This document shows positions 8,828-18,474 of a DNA stretch of 50,053 nt, piece after piece. Location: contig CACODU010000004.1 of NCBI GenBank assembly GCA_902626045.1, forward strand, positions 1-50,053, read 5' to 3'. The position numbers and the translations under genes were made by a program. Below the pieces are notes generated by a model. That model was not told the DNA's origin and searched no databases. It saw only the letters and a program-made list of their open reading frames with translations. How positions within the stretch are numbered: position 1 is the first letter of the stretch; the number at the start of each line of letters is the position of its first letter. This DNA is from an uncultured Pelagibacteraceae bacterium (GTDB lineage Bacteria; Pseudomonadota; Alphaproteobacteria; Pelagibacterales; Pelagibacteraceae).

Positions 8828-10777
8828 ATGAATAAAAACGTATCATTGGCAATAGAGAAAGCTGTCGGCAGTATAAGCCATAAGCACCAAAATGACCAAA
8901 GAAATAATGGCCCTAAAAAACCTGATTTATTCTCTTTATCAGGTGAGACAGAACTATTTCAAAATGAGAGAGGCATTACAATTAAGATCGATAGATCTAA
9001 AGATGATAATTTAACTGATTTTGGAAAAGCCACTCTTAAAGACAGATACCTCGGTCAGAATGAGAGTTTCCAAGATTTATTTGCAAGAGTAGCGAGTGTA
9101 TACGCAGACGACAATTTACATGCACAAAGAATTTATAACTACATAAGTAACTTATGGTTCATGCCCGCGACACCAGTTTTATCAAATGGTGGGACTGAAA
9201 GAGGTTTACCAATCTCATGCTTTTTAAACGAAGCTAATGACAGCTTAGAAGGTATCACAAATCTTTGGGAAGAAAATGTATGGCTTGCAGCAAGAGGTGG
9301 AGGTATCGGAAGTTATTGGGGCAATCTAAGATCTATTGGTGAAAAGATTGGTAAAGTTGGAAAAACTTCTGGGATAATCCCGTTTATTAAAGTTATGGAT
9401 TCTTTAACTTTAGCTATTAGTCAAGGTTCTCTAAGGAGAGGTTCAGCAGCATGCTATTTACAAATTGACCACCCTGAGATTGAAGAATTTATTGAAATGA
9501 GAAGACCGACAGGTGGGGATGTAAACAGAAGATCTCTTAACCTACATCATGGAGTATTAGTCACAGATGAATTTATGAGAGCTGTGGAAACAGGAGATCA
9601 GTGGGCATTAAGAAGTCCTTACGATGGTACAGTTCAATCTACAATACCTGCAAGAAATTTATGGATTAGATTATTAACTGCAAGAATTGAAACTGGTGAG
9701 CCTTACATTGTTTATATTGATACAGTCAACAGACAAATTCCTCAGCATCACAAACTTGCTGGTTTAAAAGTTAAAACATCTAATCTTTGCAGTGAGATTA
9801 CATTACCAACAGGAATTGACAATGAGGGAAATCAAAGGACAGCAGTCTGCTGTTTGTCATCGCTAAACTTAGACACTTATGATGAGTGGAAAGATGATCC
9901 GCAATTTGTTGAAGACGTAATGAGATTTTTAGATAATGTTATGACCGATTTTATAAATAGAGCTCCTGATGAATTTGCCCACGCAAAATACTCAGCAATG
10001 AGAGAAAGAAGTGTAGGCCTTGGAGTTATGGGATTACACTCATATTTCCAGCAAAAAAATATTCCTTTTGGATCAGTAATGAGCAAAGTTTGGAATAAAA
10101 AAATATTTAAAAATATTCAGGAGAAAGTTGATGAAGCATCAAAGACTTTAGCTGACGAGAGAGGATCATGTCCTGATGCAGCAGAATATGGTATGAAGGA
10201 GAGATTTTCAAACAAAACTGCAATAGCACCCACAGCTTCCATATCAATCATTTGTGGTGGATCTTCTCCAGGAATAGAGCCCATTGCTGCTAACAGCTAC
10301 ACTCATAAAACACTTTCAGGTTCATTTAACGTTAGAAATAAATATTTAAAGAAGATACTTCAAAAATATAACAAGGATACGGATGAAGTTTGGTCAACAA
10401 TAACAACCAATCAAGGATCTGTATCACATTTAAATTTCTTAACAGCAAACGAAAAAGATACTTTTAAGACTGCTTTTGAAATCGATCAAAGATGGATCGT
10501 TGAACTTGGAGCAGATAGAACGCCCCACATTTCACAAGCACAGTCAGTAAATATCTTTGTTCCAGCGGATATACATAAAAAAGCACTTCACGAAATTCAT
10601 TTTCAAGCATGGAAAAAAGGTCTGAAAAGCCTTTATTACTGTAGATCCAAATCAATCCAGAGAGCTGAAAATGTAAATAATGGATCTTCAACAGATGTGA
10701 CAAAAAATGTTTACTCTGGAAAACAAGAATCTAATAATGAAAGCAATAACTATGAGGAGTGTTTATCATGTCAGTAG
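8828..10777 (+). CDS. nrdA: Ribonucleoside-diphosphate reductase class I alpha subunit
   Basis: PISCFLNE, NLCSEITLP, CLSSLNL catalytic Cys/Glu motifs, C-terminal ECLSCQ redox CxxC. Confidence 0.92.
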   Translation: MNKNVSLAIEKAVGSISHKHQNDQRNNGPKKPDLFSLSGETELFQNERGITIKIDRSKDDNLTDFGKATLKDRYLGQNESFQDLFARVASVYADDNLHAQRIYNYISNLWFMPATPVLSNGGTERGLPISCFLNEANDSLEGITNLWEENVWLAARGGGIGSYWGNLRSIGEKIGKVGKTSGIIPFIKVMDSLTLAISQGSLRRGSAACYLQIDHPEIEEFIEMRRPTGGDVNRRSLNLHHGVLVTDEFMRAVETGDQWALRSPYDGTVQSTIPARNLWIRLLTARIETGEPYIVYIDTVNRQIPQHHKLAGLKVKTSNLCSEITLPTGIDNEGNQRTAVCCLSSLNLDTYDEWKDDPQFVEDVMRFLDNVMTDFINRAPDEFAHAKYSAMRERSVGLGVMGLHSYFQQKNIPFGSVMSKVWNKKIFKNIQEKVDEASKTLADERGSCPDAAEYGMKERFSNKTAIAPTASISIICGGSSPGIEPIAANSYTHKTLSGSFNVRNKYLKKILQKYNKDTDEVWSTITTNQGSVSHLNFLTANEKDTFKTAFEIDQRWIVELGADRTPHISQAQSVNIFVPADIHKKALHEIHFQAWKKGLKSLYYCRSKSIQRAENVNNGSSTDVTKNVYSGKQESNNESNNYEECLSCQ

Positions 10778-11775
10778 CAGAAAAAACTAAACCAACAATA
10801 ATCCAGCCTAATAAAATGGGCTTATTAGTAGAAAATCCAGTATATAAACCCTTTAGATATCCATGGTGTTATGACGCCTGGTTAACTCAACAAAGAATTC
10901 ATTGGTTACCAGAAGAAGTGCCACTAGGAGATGATGTAAGAGATTGGCAAAAAAATTTATCGGTTGAAGAAAAAAATCTTTTAACACACATCTTTAGATT
11001 TTTTACTCAAGCCGATGTAGAAGTTAACAATTGTTATTTAAGACATTACACGACAGTATTTAAACCTACAGAAGTTTTAATGATGATGACAGCCTTTGCG
11101 GCAATGGAAACAGTTCATATTGCTGCTTACTCTCATCTATTAGATACTATCGGAATGCCAGAGACAGAATACTCAGCGTTCTTACAGTATAAAGAAATGA
11201 AAGATAAATACGACTACATGCAAGGCTTTGATGTAAAATCAAAACATAATATTGCAATGACAATGGCAGTGTTCTCAGCTTTCACAGAAGGATTACAATT
11301 ATTTGCAAGTTTCGCAATTTTATTAAACTTCCCAAGGTTTAATAAAATGAAAGGTATGGGCCAAATAGTAACTTGGTCAGTAAGAGATGAAACATTGCAC
11401 TGTAATTCAATGATTAGACTTTTCAGAGATTTCGTTAAAGAAGAGCCGCAAATCTGGAATGATAAATTAAAAAATGAAATCTATGAAGCATGCAAAACTA
11501 TAGTCCATCACGAAGATGCTTTTATTGATCTAGCTTTTCAAATGGGTCCAATGCAAGGTTTAACAGCGGAAGAAGTTAAACAATATATTAGATTTATTGG
11601 AAATAGAAGATTAGAGCAATTAGGTCTAAATCCTATTTACGATGTTAAGAAAAATCCATTAACGTGGTTGGATACTATGCTTAACGGAGTAGAGCACATG
11701 AACTTTTTTGAAGGTAGAGCTACAGAATATTCTAAAGCTTCTACAAAAGGGACATGGGGCGAGGTATTTGCTTAG
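10768..11775 (+). CDS. nrdB: Ribonucleoside-diphosphate reductase class I beta subunit
   Basis: QADVEV...METVHIAAY...RDETLH di-metal ligands and radical Tyr; ATG at 10768 overlaps nrdA by 10 nt (ORF track begins upstream at 10759). Confidence 0.93.
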   Translation: MSVAEKTKPTIIQPNKMGLLVENPVYKPFRYPWCYDAWLTQQRIHWLPEEVPLGDDVRDWQKNLSVEEKNLLTHIFRFFTQADVEVNNCYLRHYTTVFKPTEVLMMMTAFAAMETVHIAAYSHLLDTIGMPETEYSAFLQYKEMKDKYDYMQGFDVKSKHNIAMTMAVFSAFTEGLQLFASFAILLNFPRFNKMKGMGQIVTWSVRDETLHCNSMIRLFRDFVKEEPQIWNDKLKNEIYEACKTIVHHEDAFIDLAFQMGPMQGLTAEEVKQYIRFIGNRRLEQLGLNPIYDVKKNPLTWLDTMLNGVEHMNFFEGRATEYSKASTKGTWGEVFA

Positions 11776-11778
11776 TAT

Positions 11779-12426
11779 TTGCAATTAAAATATAAAAGTT
11801 ATTGGAGAAAATCTGGCTTAAAAGGAAGATGGGGTAACATTTTTCTTGAAAGACTCTCAAATCATAATCCAAAAAATGTTTTAGAGATTGGTGTGTTTTG
11901 TGGCGTAACTGCAAGAAATATTTGCGATCTTTTATATAAGATAAATGGAAAAAACTTTAGTTACATTGGTGTCGATTTATTTGGTAGTGATCAAAGTGAA
12001 AAAAAGGACGAGATTAAACCAAAGTTTTTAAAAGATCAAAAATTTTCAAATCCACTAAAAAATATTTATTATAACTATATTTTAAAAGAGAATTTAAATT
12101 CAATTGATAGTGTTAGTAAACTTTTAAAAAAATATAGTGGTAATATTAAATTAATTGCAGGCGATACTAATACAGTTTTGAAAGAATTAGATCTTCAAAA
12201 TTTTGATTTTATTTTTTTAGATGGCGGCCATAGTTATCAAACAGTGATTAATGATCTCAAAATATTGTATGAGAGTATGAAGGGTAAAAAAAAAGTTATT
12301 TTATGTGATGATTACGGTAAAGAGAGTTACATTCCCGAAGTTGAAAAAGCAATAAACGATTTTACTAAAGAAAATAATCTTAAATTAGATTTAATAGAAA
12401 ATAGGTTTGCAGAAATAATTACTTAA
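11779..12426 (+). CDS. Class I SAM-dependent methyltransferase (probable TTG start)
   Basis: VLEIGVFCGVTARNICDLL, FDFIFLDGGHSYQTVINDL motifs. Confidence 0.72.
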   Translation: MQLKYKSYWRKSGLKGRWGNIFLERLSNHNPKNVLEIGVFCGVTARNICDLLYKINGKNFSYIGVDLFGSDQSEKKDEIKPKFLKDQKFSNPLKNIYYNYILKENLNSIDSVSKLLKKYSGNIKLIAGDTNTVLKELDLQNFDFIFLDGGHSYQTVINDLKILYESMKGKKKVILCDDYGKESYIPEVEKAINDFTKENNLKLDLIENRFAEIIT

Positions 12427-13439
12427 CAACCTTTAAAAGATGCGTACATACTCTGTAATAATTCAGAGTACATGCCTTTGCCTTTATCTAAAGTTGCGCC
12501 AAGCGGATCTAAAACACCAGTTTTGATTTTTGTATCTTTTGCTATTGATTTTATGATTGCTGGATTGAACTGCGGTTCTGAAAAAAGGCAATTAACTTTC
12601 TCATGTTCGATTACTTCTCTAATTTCAGATAATTGTTCAGCTCCTGGTAAAACATCTGGATTTACTGTTAAAGCTCCCAAAACCTTAATACCAAATCTAT
12701 TTTCGAAATATTGATAAGCATCATGGAAAACAACAAATCTTAAATTACCTTTTAGATCTTTTTTAATATTTGTTGTTAAATTATCTAATTCAGACTGAGC
12801 CTTTTTAGAATTAGCTTTATATTTTGAACTGTTATTTGGATCTAATTTAACTAATTGCTTTTCTATTTCTTTAACAATCACTTTAGCATTCATTGGATCT
12901 AACCAAACATGTGGATCGTGTTCTCCGTGAGCATGTCCTTCATGTCCGTGATCATCGTGTTTATCTTTTTTTTTATGTCCATGGTCATCATGTTTATCTT
13001 CTTTATGACCGTGGCCGTGATCATCATGTTTTTCTTTTTTTTTATGACCATGTCCGTGATCGTCATGACCTTCAAATATGTTTTTTTCTCTAAATTTAAG
13101 TTTTTTAATTCCACTCAAATCCATTATCTCAATATTTACTGCTTTTTTAGCAATTGTATTTAATGGTTTTTCCAAGAAAGCCTCTAAATCTTCACCAACC
13201 CAAATAATTAAATCAGCATTTTCAATCATTTTTGCATGAGAGGGTTTTAAACTAAAATTATGTGGAGAATTATAGCCATCAACTATTACATCAGGTTTTC
13301 CAACACCATCCATAACGTAACTAACTAAGGAATGTACTGGTTTAATTGATGCAACAACTTTCACTTCAGCTTTAGATATTGAAAGGGTTGCTAAAAGTGC
13401 AACGAATACAGAAAAAATTAATTTAAGTATTTTATTCAT
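12423..13439 (-). CDS. znuA: Zinc ABC transporter substrate-binding protein with His-rich loop
   Basis: Signal peptide, DLIIWVGEDLEAFL, HDPHVWLDP, HDAYQYFENRFG; (HDDHGHGHKKK)n loop; divergent from znuCB. Confidence 0.92.
   Translation of the reverse strand: MNKILKLIFSVFVALLATLSISKAEVKVVASIKPVHSLVSYVMDGVGKPDVIVDGYNSPHNFSLKPSHAKMIENADLIIWVGEDLEAFLEKPLNTIAKKAVNIEIMDLSGIKKLKFREKNIFEGHDDHGHGHKKKEKHDDHGHGHKEDKHDDHGHKKKDKHDDHGHEGHAHGEHDPHVWLDPMNAKVIVKEIEKQLVKLDPNNSSKYKANSKKAQSELDNLTTNIKKDLKGNLRFVVFHDAYQYFENRFGIKVLGALTVNPDVLPGAEQLSEIREVIEHEKVNCLFSEPQFNPAIIKSIAKDTKIKTGVLDPLGATLDKGKGMYSELLQSMYASFKGC
12908..13074. repeat. In-frame tandem repeat encoding the ZnuA His/Asp-rich metal loop
   Basis: Four imperfect copies of KHDDHGHGHKKK-type unit followed by HEGHAHGEHDPH. 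Confidence 0.8.
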
Positions 13440-13443
13440 AATA

Positions 13444-13484
13444 TGTTATAAAGTAACACAGTGTTATAATATAACATATGTTAT
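13444..13484. promoter_or_regulatory. Candidate Zur operator cluster between znuA and znuC
   Basis: TGTTATAATATAACA (13462-13476; arms TGTTATA/TATAACA complementary), TGTTATAAAGTAACA (13444-13458), and overlapping TAACATATGTTA (13473-13484). Confidence 0.75.
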
Positions 13485-13500
13485 TACAAGGATTAATATT

Positions 13501-14253
13501 GTGAATAAATTAAATTCAGAGACATTAATTAAAGTAGAAAATGTTGGTCTATTTAAAAACGATAAATGGCTAGTGAAGGGAGTTTCCTTAGAAGTAAAAA
13601 AGGGGGAAATCGTAACATTAATTGGACCTAATGGTTCAGGAAAAACTACAACAGCAAAAATTGCTCTTGGTATTTATAAGAACATCGAAGGAAAAGTTCT
13701 AAAATTTACTGAAAAAGTTGGATATGTCCCTCAAAAGATTTCTATAGATTGGACATTACCAATAAGAGTAGTTGATTTTATGATACTTACACAAAATTTA
13801 AGCAATGAAGAAATAGTAAATGCTTTAAAATTGACTGGAGTTGAACATCTTAAAAATATTAATTTAAGCAATTTATCTGGAGGTGAATTTCAAAGAGTTT
13901 TAATTGCAAGAGCAATTGCAAAAAATCCAGATCTTTTAGTGTTGGATGAACCAGTTCAAGGAGTAGATTTTAAAGGTGAAATCTCTCTTTACGAATTAAT
14001 AAAAGAAATCTCAGAAAAGTTAAATTGCGGAATTTTATTAATATCTCATGATTTACATGTTGTTATGTCTTCCACAGATTATGTAGTTTGTCTGAATGGA
14101 CACGTTTGTTGCTCTGGAACACCTCAATCTGTAGCTAACAATAATAAATATCAAGAACTGTTTGGAGACCGTGCTTCAACAATTTTGTCCGTATATGAAC
14201 ACAAACATGATCACACCCATTCACCAGATGGAACAATAAAAAGGAAACAATAA
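13501..14253 (+). CDS. znuC: Zinc ABC transporter ATP-binding protein
   Basis: Walker A GPNGSGKTTT, signature NLSGGEFQRVLIARA, Walker B LLVLDEP, adjacent znuB. Confidence 0.93.
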   Translation: MNKLNSETLIKVENVGLFKNDKWLVKGVSLEVKKGEIVTLIGPNGSGKTTTAKIALGIYKNIEGKVLKFTEKVGYVPQKISIDWTLPIRVVDFMILTQNLSNEEIVNALKLTGVEHLKNINLSNLSGGEFQRVLIARAIAKNPDLLVLDEPVQGVDFKGEISLYELIKEISEKLNCGILLISHDLHVVMSSTDYVVCLNGHVCCSGTPQSVANNNKYQELFGDRASTILSVYEHKHDHTHSPDGTIKRKQ

Positions 14254-15057
14254 ATGTTTGATGATTTTTTTATAAGAGCTTTAATTGCTGGAATTGGGAT
14301 TGCATTAGTTACTGGACCTCTTGGATGTTTTATAATTTGGAGAAGATTATCTTTTTTTGGTGATACATTATCTCACTCTGCACTTCTTGGTGTGACTATA
14401 GCTTTCTTTTTTGAATTAAATATAGCATTTTCTGTTTTTTTAATTTCATCAGCAATCGCACTGATACTTTTAAAACTTCAAAAAACTACAAAACTTCCTG
14501 GAGATGCATTATTAGGTTTATTAGCACATTCATCTCTTGCAGTTGGTTTAGTTGTAATCGGTTTTCTTACCTCTATCCGATTTGACATAATGGGATTGTT
14601 ATTTGGTGACATCTTAGCTGTAAATGAAATAGATCTATTAATAATTTGGATCGGTGGAGCACTAATCTTATTAATATTGAAATTTATTTGGAAACCTTTG
14701 TTTGCTTCCACTGTTAATCACGAACTAGCTGAAGCTGAAGGCATGAACCCTGATAAAGTGAACGCAATCTTTACAGTTTTATTAGCAGCGATAATTGCAA
14801 TATCAATTAAAATTGTAGGTCTTCTACTGATAACAGGTATGTTAATTATGCCAGCTGCAATGGCAAGAAACGTTTCTAACAATCCAACGCAGATGGTTAA
14901 GTTATCAATTATAGGTGGCTTGTTATCAGTAATAATTGGTTTGTTTTCATCTTTACAAATTAACACTCCTTCAGGACCATCAATAATAACAGCAGCGTTA
15001 GTTTTATTTTGTCTTACACTTATTAAGATTAAAAAATTTTCTGAATTGAAAAAATGA
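14254..15057 (+). CDS. znuB: Zinc ABC transporter permease
   Basis: ABC-3 family permease: FIIWRRLSFFGDTLSHSALLG, MPAAMARN. Confidence 0.93.
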   Translation: MFDDFFIRALIAGIGIALVTGPLGCFIIWRRLSFFGDTLSHSALLGVTIAFFFELNIAFSVFLISSAIALILLKLQKTTKLPGDALLGLLAHSSLAVGLVVIGFLTSIRFDIMGLLFGDILAVNEIDLLIIWIGGALILLILKFIWKPLFASTVNHELAEAEGMNPDKVNAIFTVLLAAIIAISIKIVGLLLITGMLIMPAAMARNVSNNPTQMVKLSIIGGLLSVIIGLFSSLQINTPSGPSIITAALVLFCLTLIKIKKFSELKK

Positions 15058-15080
15058 TATTAAATTGTTAGTTTATATTT

Positions 15081-15473
15081 ATGGGACAAGCACAAATACT
15101 TTCTAGAAATCAACAAATTGTTTTAGATATTATTGAAAAAGCAAATGGACCTTTAAAAGCTTACTCCATTTTATTCAATGTTCAAAAAAAAGGAATAAAT
15201 GCCCCTCAACAAATTTATCGAGCTTTAGATAAATTAATTGAGATTGGAAAAATTCATAAAATTGAGAGTAAAAATGCTTTTGTTGCATGCAGAAATTCAA
15301 ATTGTGAAATTTCAAAAGCTACTGCATTTTCAATTTGTGAAAGCTGTGAAATGGTCGATGAAATAAGTGATGTTAAACTTTCAAAATATTTATCAAGTTT
15401 TAACGATAAAAAAGGAACTAAGTATAAAAGATTTAATTTAGAATTTTTTGGTTTATGCAAAAAATGCAAATGA
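15081..15473 (+). CDS. zur: Fur-family regulator, probably Zur
   Basis: Winged helix QQIYRALDKLIEIGKIHKIESKNAFVAC, two CxxC motifs (CESCEM.. CKKCK), directly after znuCB. Confidence 0.82.
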   Translation: MGQAQILSRNQQIVLDIIEKANGPLKAYSILFNVQKKGINAPQQIYRALDKLIEIGKIHKIESKNAFVACRNSNCEISKATAFSICESCEMVDEISDVKLSKYLSSFNDKKGTKYKRFNLEFFGLCKKCK

Positions 15474-15596
15474 AAGACAAAATAAGCTAATCTTAAGAAA
15501 TCGTAAGCATATCTTCCATAATTCACTTTTTAGTTGAACTACGGTTACATTATCATCCTATACATGTTAAAAAAATTGAGGAAATTAGGAGGACAA

Positions 15597-16538
15597 ATGA
15601 AATATTTAAAATATTTAGTATCAATAATTACAGCAATGTCTATTAGTAGTGTCGCGTTTGCAAACGAGATCAAGATGGGCAGGGCTGATTGGGACACAGG
15701 CTATTTTCAAGCTGAAGTCTACAAGCAAGCTTTAGAAAAAATGGGTTACAAAGTATCAGGCCCAAAAACTATGAAGCCCCAAGTATTCTATGTTGCAGCT
15801 GCGACAGGTGATGTAGATTTATGGGTTAATGGTTGGTTCGGTACACATGATGGTTACATCTCAGAGTCAAAAGGTAAAGTTAAACCTGTTGGTCATGTTA
15901 TGAAAAAAGGTGGATTACAGGGATACCTAATTGATAAAAAATCAGCTGACAAGTTTGGAATTAAAACAGTTTTGGATATTAAAAAACATGCCAAAAACTG
16001 GGACTCTAATGGCGATGGTAAAGCAGACATGGTTGCTTGCCCTCCAGGTTGGGGATGTGAAAAAGTAATCCAAAAACATTTTGATGAACTTGGTCTTGGT
16101 GAATTTATTAATCCAGTTAAGGCAGATTACTCAGCATCTATGGCTGATGTAATTTCAAAATATAAAAATGGTAAGTCAGTGTTGTTTTATACATGGACAC
16201 CTAACTGGACAGTTGGAACATTAAAGCTTGGTAAAGACGTAGTTTGGATAGAAGTTCCATACAGCGGATCTAAAGCAGGGAAGGTTCCGAACGCAACAAA
16301 ATCTAAAGTGAATTTAGGTTTTGGAGCTGATGATATTAGACCAGCTGCAAACGTTGACTTTTTAAAAGCAAATCCTAAAGTTGAAAAGATGTTAAAAAAA
16401 GCATCAATTCCTTTAGCTGACATTGCTGCTCAAAACCTTAAAATGAATAAAGGTGAAAAGAGTGAGAAGGCAATTAAGAAACACGCTAATGAATGGATAA
16501 AAGCAAATCAAAGTACATTTGATAGCTGGATCAAGTAA
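15597..16538 (+). CDS. proX: Glycine betaine/proline-type ABC transporter substrate-binding protein (ProX-like)
   Basis: Start at ATG 15597 with AGGAGG at 15587-15592 and signal peptide; GRADWDTGYFQAEVYKQALE, DLWVNGWFGTHDG. Confidence 0.86.
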   Translation: MKYLKYLVSIITAMSISSVAFANEIKMGRADWDTGYFQAEVYKQALEKMGYKVSGPKTMKPQVFYVAAATGDVDLWVNGWFGTHDGYISESKGKVKPVGHVMKKGGLQGYLIDKKSADKFGIKTVLDIKKHAKNWDSNGDGKADMVACPPGWGCEKVIQKHFDELGLGEFINPVKADYSASMADVISKYKNGKSVLFYTWTPNWTVGTLKLGKDVVWIEVPYSGSKAGKVPNATKSKVNLGFGADDIRPAANVDFLKANPKVEKMLKKASIPLADIAAQNLKMNKGEKSEKAIKKHANEWIKANQSTFDSWIK

Positions 16539-16557
16539 AGGATTAGGTTAATTTTAA

Positions 16558-17409
16558 ATGAGTTTAAAATTAGCCCCTTCTGATTACGAAATATACATTC
16601 CATTAGGTGAATGGATTGAGGGAAATATTAAAGAGTGGCTGTTCGAACAAAGGCCACTCTTTAAAAAGATTTCAGCACCAATAGATACCGTTTTAAATAG
16701 TTTAGACTCTCTTTTAAATTTTATTCCTTTTCCGATAATACTTTTTATATTTGTTTTCTTTGCATTCAAAACTAATGGTTTAAAGTTTGCAATTTTTTCA
16801 TTTATAAGTTTACTTTTTATTGATCTTGTTGACCTTTGGTCTGAAAGCATGACAACACTAGCAATGATTTTTACTGCTGTTTTATTTTGTATGTTAATTG
16901 GAATTCCTCTTGGGATTGTTGCCTCGAGAAGTAATACTTTTGAAATTATTTTACGCCCAATACTTGATATAATGCAAACAATACCAAGTTTCGTATATTT
17001 AATACCTGTAGTTATGCTTTTTGGAGTTGGTTTAACTCCTGGTGTAGTTGCTACAATTATATTTGCTTTACCACCAATTATTCGATTAACAAATTTAGGA
17101 ATAAGGCAAGTTGGTAAAGGATTTAAAGAGGCAGGATCAAGTTTAGGACTTACGAAATTTTTAATACTAATTAAAATTGAAATTCCTTTATCTTTAAAAA
17201 CTATAATGGCAGGAGTTAATCAAACATTGATGCTTGCATTGTCGATGGTAGTAATTGCAGCGCTTATAGGAGCTGGAGGGCTAGGCTTAACTGTATATAT
17301 AGCCTTAGGAAGACTTGATGTTGGTTCTGCAGTTATTGGTGGAACAGGAATTGTAATTCTAGCAATTATTTTAGATAGAATTACGCAAAAAATAATTAAA
17401 TCACACTAA
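16558..17409 (+). CDS. proW: Glycine betaine/proline-type ABC transporter permease (ProW-like)
   Basis: LDIMQTIPSFVYLIPVVMLFGVG, LALSMVVIAALIGAGGLG permease motifs. Confidence 0.88.
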   Translation: MSLKLAPSDYEIYIPLGEWIEGNIKEWLFEQRPLFKKISAPIDTVLNSLDSLLNFIPFPIILFIFVFFAFKTNGLKFAIFSFISLLFIDLVDLWSESMTTLAMIFTAVLFCMLIGIPLGIVASRSNTFEIILRPILDIMQTIPSFVYLIPVVMLFGVGLTPGVVATIIFALPPIIRLTNLGIRQVGKGFKEAGSSLGLTKFLILIKIEIPLSLKTIMAGVNQTLMLALSMVVIAALIGAGGLGLTVYIALGRLDVGSAVIGGTGIVILAIILDRITQKIIKSH

Positions 17410-18309
17410 AGACTTTAATTTTTTAATATGTTTTGGAGTAATTTCGCAACATCCTCCAATGATTTTTGCTCCCTTGCTCTTTAATTTTTTACAAATTTCA
17501 AGGAACTTTTTGGGAGTGAGATCTTTTCTTTTTCCAAGCTGAACCTTGGGATTATTCGAATCTGGTTTCCAACCTGGTGGAATATGTTCAAAAGCATTTA
17601 TCTTAAACCCGAATGGGACTTTAAGTTTTTTTGCGTCTTTCATCACTTCATTTAAATCCTCAAAAGAAACACAAGAGGCCATAATTCCAATAGGCTTATG
17701 TTTTTGAACTTTTTTTGCAACATTTATAAATTTTTCACCTGAGGGTAATAATCCTTTGCTCCTAATATGGATACCGACTAAAATTTTTTTCTTAAATTTT
17801 TTAATTGCACTCAAACCTAATGAACACTCTTTCCAGCTACTCATTACATCTAAATAAAAGAAATCCACATATGGATTGAGATATTTTGCTTGGGATCTAA
17901 AACTTTCTTTTATAAACTTAAGATCTTTTCCAAGATCAGCAAAATAAGTAAAATTTTGAGGTGGTAGACTTCCAGCAATTAAAACTTTTTTCTTAGACTT
18001 TGCCACAGCTTTTTTAGCCAATTTCCCTGCTAGAACGTTAAGGTTTTTATATTCTTTTACTAAACCATTTTCTATAAGCCTTCGTTTTCTGCTACCAAAA
18101 CTATTCGTTACTATAATTTCTGCTCCGGCTTTAATGAAGTCTGAATGAGTTTTGACAACTATTTTATGGTATTTTTTTTTATACAATGCCGAAGCTCCCC
18201 ACAAAGTTCCGTAAGGTTTCACACCTCGGTTAAGAAGCTCTTGGCCCATACCTCCATCTAAAATTCTTGTTTGTTGAAAAAAATTATTATCCAGAAACTT
18301 CAATCCCAA
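17401..18309 (-). CDS. Homocysteine S-methyltransferase family protein
   Basis: RILDGGMGQELLNRGV, C-terminal Zn-binding IIGGCCEITPKHI. Confidence 0.85.
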   Translation of the reverse strand: MGLKFLDNNFFQQTRILDGGMGQELLNRGVKPYGTLWGASALYKKKYHKIVVKTHSDFIKAGAEIIVTNSFGSRKRRLIENGLVKEYKNLNVLAGKLAKKAVAKSKKKVLIAGSLPPQNFTYFADLGKDLKFIKESFRSQAKYLNPYVDFFYLDVMSSWKECSLGLSAIKKFKKKILVGIHIRSKGLLPSGEKFINVAKKVQKHKPIGIMASCVSFEDLNEVMKDAKKLKVPFGFKINAFEHIPPGWKPDSNNPKVQLGKRKDLTPKKFLEICKKLKSKGAKIIGGCCEITPKHIKKLKSLV

Positions 18310-18472
18310 AAAAAGTGGATAAAAAAATTATGAACGCAAATACTGCTACCCACATAAACCATTGAGATGCCACTTTTACCAAAGAACCTTTATCTATACC
18401 TTTCCAAGGCATAAACGTGTATGTGGCCAGAGTAACTAGAATTAAAAATAAAAGTAAATTGGTTAAAGTCAT
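18287..18472 (-). CDS. Small hydrophobic protein, two predicted TM segments, unknown function
   Basis: 61 aa ORF filling the gap between prpC and the methyltransferase; overlaps the downstream start by 23 bp. Confidence 0.6.
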   Translation of the reverse strand: MTLTNLLLFLILVTLATYTFMPWKGIDKGSLVKVASQWFMWVAVFAFIIFLSTFFGIEVSG

Positions 18473-18474
18473 AT

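Noticed and set aside
12893-13163. Three extra ORFs (12893..13093 +, 12899..13114 -, 12909..13163 +) over znuA
   Set aside because: Alternate-frame reads of the znuA His-rich repeat; low-complexity and unsupported.
15534-15596. N-terminal extension of ProX ORF
   Set aside because: A strong AGGAGG and signal peptide place the start at 15597; the upstream part is leader.
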